Source: Brachycybe producta
Lineage: Eukaryota > Arthropoda > Diplopoda > Playtdesmida > Andrognathidae
DNA length: 64,000 nt
NCBI GenBank assembly: GCA_036925085.1
Contig: JAUPFP010000001.1
Coordinates: 9,693,002-9,757,001 of the forward strand
Direction: 5' to 3'
The translations under genes were made by a program, and so were the position numbers. Of this stretch, positions 57,612-64,000 are shown piece by piece (the stretch's first letter is position 1; the number at the start of each line of letters is the position of its first letter). A model generated the notes under the pieces. That model was not told where the DNA came from. It did no database searches and saw only the letters and a list, made by a program, of their open reading frames with translations.

Positions 57612-58735
57612 GCAAACTATGAAATAAACATCACTACTACTGAGCTTACTCCCCCTTCAATGAAAGTTTGATTCCCGCCAATTTATTTTAGTCCAATAGT
57701 AAATATCGTATTTACTATCGAAGTAAAAACCAAACAATTACTACCAGGTACAATTTCTGCAGTGGAAGTCACTGATTTCCAACTTACATAGTAAATTACT
57801 ACGAAAGTAGGGCATACTACAAAAGTATCTGATAGTTTCAGTTGATTGTTGTAACAGTCATATTCAAAATTAGCAAGCTTATTGGTTTTTTCAGAGTGAG
57901 TTAATTTTAAATACAAAATAGGGCCAATAAAAGGGTAAATCTTGGAGATGAGAGGATTGTTGTAATTGTAGTTGTTGTTGTCGTACTAAAATGTAACAAT
58001 CCAGGCAGTTCCCCTCCTGGTAGAAACCAGGTTGGGAATGTGCCCATGAATGGCCTATATGTTTTGTACTGTATTTGAATGGCAAAGACAAATAGCTAAG
58101 TATGATGTTTTTATGTATTTGAAAATTGAAGGCATAGCCCTCACCTATTATGACTACTGATGTTTTGGTACCTGTGTATATGGAAGACAAGGCTCTAATA
58201 GTGATGCAACTACAGATGTGTGATGTTATTACTACAGAATTTTTTATTTATACGAGACTCCGGTCACAACACATACGCAAACATCGCAAAAAGTAATTTC
58301 TAATTGCCTCCTTATTGCATTCACCCAAAATTATGCCATTTGTCAAGTCGTAGATTTTGAAAAAAAATATATTGGCTACCCCTACCAGATTTATTACTGT
58401 CCGGTGCCCATCTTTAGGGTCAACAGTATAAATTGGTTTCATCACGGCCAAGTGACTCATCAGGAGGCTTTCAAAAAGACTACAAAAAATGCTAGGTCAA
58501 CCAAGACAGTGGATATATGACAAATCAAGCAAGTGTTCCTTTTGAGGAGACATGTAATGTAAATATACTTCCTTGATTTTGTGACAACCCATACTATGGA
58601 GTTAGTGACACTAAGCCAGTACACTTAGAATGGCAACCTTAATGACTAGAAGGGTTATAATCATAAATTTTAAAAAATAAATATCAATTAAATGAGGAAT
58701 GAAAAACTGCACCTTACATTACTTAAAAGATTTAA
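57612..58735. other. Spacer beyond the LINE, possibly Harbinger end
   Basis: The stretch just past the LINE should be the other side of the Harbinger relic. A short inverted pair (AGTAAATATCG and mirror near 57,700-57,720) may belong to its terminus. No coding sequence is recognised to 58,735. Confidence 0.35.
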
Positions 58736-58880
58736 GAGCCTAGATAGTGTTTAGTTCAAAATTTCTCTGAATGTAGGGCACTGCGATCGGTTTGAAAAAC
58801 GTTTTTTTAACATTTTTCTCCAGGTTTCAAGTCACATAATTAAGAGAAATAATTTTGCGTGCTAAGCTTACAAAAAGGTG
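58736..58880. mobile_element. Fragment of the TTAA MITE (left end)
   Basis: TTAA (58732-58735) then GAGCCTAGATAGTG, homologous to 21,785-21,940 (GAATGTAGG...GCTGCGATCG, GTTTCAAGTCACATAAT). It is cut off where the LINE begins. Confidence 0.7.
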
Positions 58881-59129
58881 TATGGTCTTGGTCTATTTGG
58901 GCCCAAACTTTTATTTTAACCAGCCTGAGAATCCAACTTAGGGATTCTCAGGACACATTTTGCTGATTGCTTAAAATAAAAGGGGACGTTTTTTTATGTT
59001 GATCAGTCAATTCTTAAAGAACGAACCCGTGCCCAATTTTGGCTAAAAAGTTTTAAAAAAATGCTTAACGTCCACGTTTTTCTTTTCAAAAATTATTAGG
59101 CTCTTTCTTGCTTTATTATCGTTTTAACT

Positions 59130-59781
59130 ATGCCTCTTAAAACTTTGACCACACCTGGCGCTCCTGCCACTCGTTCAGTGCAGGCATCCCGTGATATCGC
59201 CTGTTTGCGGAAGGAGGTTGCCGAGTTGAAGGAATTGTTCCTTCGGCATTGCAATGCTCACCCTACAGAGACTCACGAGATTGCATGCCAGACGAGTGAT
59301 GTTGTGCCTGGCGTTTCATCCAATGTATCTGTAGGGACTGACTTGGTAGTTAAGAATCAGGCAGCCCAGACAGGAGACGGATGGATGGTGGTCAAAGGCA
59401 AAGGATCTCAGCCAGAGAAAAAGCTTTGCCAGTGTTGTGGCTAATGGTAGTTCTGCTACCATGTGTGATAACCGATTTGGTGTGCTGTCTGAGGTTAACG
59501 ATATTCCTGCCCTAACATCCACTAATTATAGCCTGCAAACTGGTAAGCCTATCAATGTGCACGTCATTGGTGACAGTATCGTTCGAGGTGTTAGGGTCGG
59601 CAAAACTGGGAAGTCAACTACGTGGTGCTATCCAGGCACACGTGGTGAGCATTTAACTACTCGAGTTAAGGCAGTGCTGAACAAAGCTAGCCTTAACCCT
59701 GTTGTAGTTGTGCATGCCGGCACTAATAATCTCGAGATGGATGCACCAAAGGGGATAGCTGAGAGACAAACACTTTTCTAG
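59130..59781 (+). pseudogene. LINE ORF1 with SGNH-esterase domain
   Basis: ORF1 proteins bind the LINE RNA. The N-terminal part has a coiled-coil-like segment (DIACLRKEVAELKELFLRHC), then WMVVKGKGSQ. A frameshift near 59,440 moves to MCDNRFGVLSE. The second half is an SGNH/GDSL hydrolase domain: VIGDSIVRGV supplies the nucleophile-block Ser, followed by CYPGTRGEHLTTRV, and VVVHAGTNNLEMD supplies the Gly/Asn block. The final block with catalytic Asp/His is not visible, because the frame ends at 59,781. Esterase ORF1s are known in CR1 and related LINEs; their role is not settled. Confidence 0.75.
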
Positions 59782-59838
59782 AGGTAAAATGCATCAGACC
59801 TCGTTAAAGGATTGTGATTTCTACTGTCCTGCCATGGT

Positions 59839-61188
59839 TTGAGTGAGATGCTAGGGGTTATTTTTATCCAAACCCTGCAGGAAGAAAGGAAGAAATCAAA
59901 TCTAGTTACTGTACCCAAAATAGTTATCCAAAAAGAAATCCAATTTTCTAACAAGAAAATTTCTTCTAAGACAATTTCTCTGACCAACAAGGAAAACAAG
60001 CCTATAAATAAATCCTTAAAAATGTTAATAATCAATTGCAGAAGTATAAAAAATAAAGTAATTCAGTTTAGAGAAGCCATAGAAAGCTACAATCCCGACA
60101 TTATCTTTGGTAGTGAATCATGGCTAACTGAAGATGTCTCATCTGCTGAAGTTTTCCCCCAACAGTTTAACATATTCCGAAAAGATCGCAACTTAAGAGA
60201 ATTCCATCATGAAGGTCATTGTGAGGCAGTTTGTTGTAGCCTCTCACTTCATAATGGAAGAAAAATTTTCTTATTTTCATTCTATCGCCCACCTTCAAAT
60301 GACGAGGAGGAATTACTCCAATTTAGAAAACGTTTAGATTCCTTATTTTCTACCCACAAACATGCATCAGTTCTCATTGGAGGGGATTTTAACCTTCCTG
60401 GAATAAATTGGAAAAATTATACTGTTGACTCCCAGTGCCCTAGCAATAAATTAATAGATATACTGCTTGACGGTGTATGCACATATTCCCTGGATCAACT
60501 AGTGCAAACTCCTACACGCTGCACCAATACAACAGCTAATATTCTAGATCTAGTTTTTACGAACATCACAGAAAATGTCAAATCAATTGAAATTGCTGAT
60601 GGCATAAGCGATCACAAAATGATTTAATTAGAATTTGTCACCCAATTTGAAAAACTCCAATCAGCTCCCCAAAAAGTAATTCAGTACAATAAAGCAGATT
60701 GGGCTAATTTTAAGCTTTTTGTAACAAATGAATTGAACAATAAAAGTGGACTATCAAAAGATGTAAACCAACAGTGGTCACTGTTTGTTAACGTCATTTT
60801 TGATGGCATAAATAAATTCATCCCATGTAAAAATGTAATGGAACCATGCATGGAACCAATTTGGTACACCACTGAGATACGCCACGCTTTTCGTAAACAA
60901 CGCAAATTTAGATCGAAAATGAAGAACATGGATGACACTATTAAATTGCAGTTTAATTCCCAGCAACATCTTGTGAAAAATTTACTTAAAAAGGAAATCT
61001 TGAACTTAACTAATAATGTCTTAGGGGTATCACTCCATAAAAATCCCAAGTTGTTCTGGAAATATGTAAAATCTCTCAACAAAATTCCAAATAAAACTTC
61101 AATTATAACACCACTTGGTGATGTCTGTACAAACAAGCAGGTTATTGCACACACACTTAATGACTATTTCCAAAGTCTTTCAAGCTAA
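59839..61188 (+). pseudogene. LINE ORF2, APE endonuclease and linker
   Basis: The core starts near 60,021 with MLIINCRSIKNKV (Asn block). FGSESWLTEDV carries the catalytic Glu, FLFSFYRPPS the Tyr block, VLIGGDFNLPGINW the Asp/Asn pair, and DGISDHKMI the SDH block. All apurinic-endonuclease motifs are present. The frame meets one TAA (about 60,625) just after the SDH motif, then continues in the same frame through a linker (WYTTEIRHAFRKQRKFRSKM, FWKYVKSLN) to 61,188. Except for that nonsense codon this portion is intact. Confidence 0.8.
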
Positions 61189-62755
61189 TAATGGTGATGA
61201 GGAACCTCAACTTGGCACGTTATCTCATGTAATGCCTCACATAATTATAAACTCCACTGGATTACAAAACTTGCTTTATAATCTAGATGTTAATAAATCT
61301 GCTGGTCCAGATGAAATCTCGCCACGTTTGCTAAAGGAGATGGCCACAGAAGTTAGCCCTTTTTTAAGTAAACTTTTCCAAGATTCCCTTGATAGCGGCC
61401 TACTGCCTATGGCATGGAGGAAAGCAAATATCTGCCCAATTTTTAAAACAGGAGATAAACATTGTCCAAATAACTATAGACCTATTTCTCTAACCTCCAT
61501 TGTATGTAACTCTCGAGCATATAATTTATTCTAATACAACCAAGCATTTAAAAACCCATAAATTAATTCATGAAAACCAGCAAGGTTTTCGAAAAGGCAG
61601 ATCATGTGATACCCAGTTAGCACTATTCATCCAAGACATACAATCTGGCTTGGATAGTTAGGGCGAATTTGACTTGGTATTTTTAGATTTTGCAAAAGCA
61701 TTTGATAGAGAAGCATTCACTACTAATTAAAAAAATGGTGACTTTTAACTTAAATAAATAAGTAATTTCGTGGACATCATCATTCTTATCAAATAGACAA
61801 CAGCGAGTCCAAATTGATGGTGCTGTGTCGGGACTGGGCTAAAGTAACATCTGGTGTACCTCAGGGTAGCATTCTTGGACCACTACTTTTCCTTCTGTTC
61901 ATTAACGATCTGGCAGATAGATGCAACAGTACAATGCGCTTGTTTGCAGACGATGCTGTGTACAGGAGGATTAGGGATAATGAGGATAGTGAAGTCCTCC
62001 AAATAGATCTAGACAGTGTTGAAGAATGGTGCTCTGAGTGGAATTTACAACTCAATAGGAGTAAATGCAATAATATGCGAGTTTCCCGAAAGCGAGAATC
62101 TTGCATGGCAGATTATACAAAGGGAGATGTTCAGCTAACTCATGTTGATACCATTAAATATCTTGGCTTAACCTTGTCCAAAGACATGCTTTGGAAAGAT
62201 CATATAACCAAAGCAGTTGCAAAAGCTAATCAAAGGCTGCGGTTTGTCCAACGCACCCTTAAACATTGTAATGAAAATGTAAAGAAGGTCTGCTACTTTA
62301 CTCTAGTTAGACCTATCTTAGAATATTGTTCCCCAATTTGGAGCCCATTTAGAAATAACCTAAAACAAGAAATAGAAATGGTGCAGCGTAGGGCTGCAAG
62401 ATTTGTAAAGGGACGGAATGCATATACTGACAGCGTATCATCTATGCTTCAAGAGCTAGAATGGGAAACATTAGCAGTCCGAAGAAATGAGCAAAGCCTC
62501 GCTCTTCTGGGACGTTTGCTGTCTGATGATAACATTACTCTGCTTAATGGTTTCCTAACTAGAAATCCTCGTAAAGGTAGACTTGAGCATTCGAACACTT
62601 TCAAAGAATTAATGGCTAGGACTGATGCATATTTTTGGTCTTTTATTCCTAATGTTGTTAGACTATGGAATTCTCTTCCTGTGAATAGTTCTTTGTTAGG
62701 ACGATTTCAATTTCATGATGATGTCTTATTTTTAAATGATGACTATCACTCATGA
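61189..62755 (+). pseudogene. LINE ORF2, reverse transcriptase and C-terminus
   Basis: A frameshift near 61,185 precedes NKSAGPDEISPRLLKEMATE and NYRPISLTSI (61,300-61,500). The stretch 61,534-61,800 has stops but keeps FRKGRSCDTQLALF and LVFLDFAKAFDR (motif A Asp). From 61,814 one frame is open for 313 codons: VTSGVPQGSILGPLLFLLFI, MRLFADDAVY (motif C DD pair), then KYLGLTLSKDMLWKDHI and the C-terminal LVRPILEYCSPIW...RRAARFVKG region. It ends at 62,755. The enzyme would copy LINE RNA at a nicked target. Confidence 0.85.
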
Positions 62756-62826
62756 TTGGGAGCAATCCCCCTGCCACATGGCTTTCAAGCTGATTGCAGG
62801 TGTATCTAATTGAATTGAATTGAATA

Positions 62827-63689
62827 TTATTTTTCAAGTTATTTTCAAGTGTTGTAAACCAAGTTATTCCTCATACATTTTTATACATAGAATAAATCCT
62901 CAAATTTTACTTAAACTAAACAGTGGTGCTTTTAATTATTTTAAACTTAATTTTGTGACTGCAATTCATCATCTTGTTGCAGCTCTACGCCAATTGGATA
63001 TTTCAAGTCTTCAACAGGTGTAAACCTACATCAAGTTCGTAAGCATATTCACACTATTTTCAAGGGTAAATTTACAGACATAAGCCCGAGAAGTACAAAG
63101 ACAAAAGATCGTCAAGACTGAGTCTTTATAAGAGACTAGCGAGTACATTAAATAGACGTTATATTGGTCTAGTCCACCTGGGCCGATAGAATTAGTGACC
63201 TAGCCAATAGTTATAAGTGAAAACTCGCTCGTACAACTAATGTCCTGCAGGACGACACTCCATGTAGCCCCAGATCGCCGTAATTTAATAGTAGCAGTTT
63301 GAAGAATAATTCTTACAACTTGTCAATCAACAATTTCAGAAAAAATCTCAGAAATGAGTTTCCATGTTAAAAATTGTTTTAACATCAGTTTGACCTATGA
63401 CTGAGCTCGGGTCTCAGTTGAGTCCAACATAATAGATGATGAGTGGAGATAATGGAGCTGCCTGCTGCACAATTATCCCAAAACAAGCAGTGAACTGGTC
63501 AGCAATACTAGAAGATTGGTAGACTGCCATGCTTATGCTGTCGTTGCCCAGAATAGAAAATAGCAAGCTATTACTGAAGACAAGGATATGTTGTTGCAAA
63601 CCAGTATGTGATACATGGGAGTGAGTTCTTACAGACTTGCTCATCAGAAGATGGAGATGCTGCCAGAAGACAAAGCTGCTAGTCACCGT
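62827..63689. other. Spacer after the LINE
   Basis: No gene is seen. A 67-codon ORF at 62,820 has no recognisable features. Confidence 0.45.
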
Positions 63690-63910
63690 GAAATTCTAGT
63701 CAGTTTGGTTCCCTGCTGATACTGGAACTAATTACACCATAATCTCTGAACAGTTAGCCTGAGAAAATGGTTGAGTATACACCAATTGCTATATGCAATT
63801 GATTACTGATTGATTACAATTGTGGCCTATGTTATGAATTGAATGGCAAATGAGCAAGACAGGATGACAAGCACTACTTGGTCGAGACATCTGTATTTGA
63901 TCTTGTCTCA
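63690..63910 (+). pseudogene. LTR-retroelement aspartic protease remnant
   Basis: VWFPADTGTNYTIISEQLA (about 63,700-63,756) carries the catalytic D-T-G of a retropepsin. After stops, ALLGRDICI (about 63,870) fits the LLGxD block that closes such proteases. The spacing of about 50 residues is right, but the middle holds several stops. It probably belongs to a Ty3/Gypsy element continuing beyond the window. Confidence 0.5.
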
Positions 63911-64000
63911 ATGAGTTCAAACGTCTAGCAAGCCAACGAGAAATTCTACGAGAAAATTCAAGCTAAGTCCTGGTATCAGAGACTGCTGTGAAGAAAATAA

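Larger units (their letters stand above)
58890..62826 (+). mobile_element. CR1/L2-like LINE, nearly full length
   Basis: It has a 5' region with a hairpin (CCTGAGAATCC/GGATTCTCAGG, 58924-58952), ORF1 (59,130-59,781), ORF2 with APE endonuclease and reverse transcriptase (about 59,839-62,755), and a short 3' UTR. The 3' UTR has a hairpin (AGCAATCCCCC, TGATTGCAGG) and a tail of TTGAA units (62,808-62,826), as in the L2/CR1 group. No target duplication was identified. It is inactivated by one ORF1 frameshift, one nonsense codon in the endonuclease/linker, and a frameshift plus stops in RT. Confidence 0.85.

Overview
The window looks like repeat-rich, AT-rich DNA from an invertebrate animal. It contains one convincing host gene, a two-exon doublesex/mab-3 related transcription factor (DMRT) on the minus strand at 16,949-20,641. 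The DM domain, the DMA domain and the intron phase all agree. The protein reads most like the protostome Dmrt93B / vertebrate DMRT3 type. An arthropod is plausible, but the sequence alone does not settle the phylum. Almost everything else is mobile-element DNA of several ages, mostly broken.

Layout. 1-1,768: decayed Ty3/Gypsy pol (RNase H, integrase). 1,769-10,269: six head-to-tail copies of a unit of about 1,418 bp. Each unit fuses a scrap of unassigned sequence contiguous with the Gypsy pol, four exon-like blocks of a lamin/intermediate-filament coiled coil with introns kept, and an antisense truncated LTR; the array ends in a more complete LTR at 10,311. 10,312-16,830: AT-rich spacer with several foldback/MITE-like elements. 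16,830-20,641: the DMRT gene, with a MITE in its intron. 21,571-24,057: a large palindromic Tc1/mariner element flanked by TA, itself holding a 0.9-kb TTAA-flanked MITE. 24,086-29,924: tRNA-like SINE head, 16-bp minisatellite, MITEs and a LINE tail.

29,925-40,276: a MITE-family copy, an LTR-like promoter segment with two strong inverted repeats, a GC-rich degenerate coding region ending in an LTR, further solo LTRs, and hAT and Harbinger fragments. 41,520-44,560: R1-like LINE. 46,430-50,862: MULE transposase pseudogene, piggyBac-type cysteine-rich tail, TTAA-flanked MITEs. 51,830-57,611: a nested stack in which a PIF/Harbinger relic was hit by an RTE-like LINE (19-bp target duplication), which was in turn hit by a hAT element (perfect 8-bp target duplication). 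58,890-62,826: a nearly full-length CR1/L2-like LINE with an SGNH-esterase ORF1. 63,690-63,910: an LTR-retroelement aspartic protease remnant.

The elements do not form a pathway. They record successive insertions around one developmental regulator. The most unusual object is the lamin-exon/LTR tandem array; the palindromic Tc1 element and the dated insertion stack come next. Feature boundaries were read by eye and homology calls come from motif recognition, not database searches.
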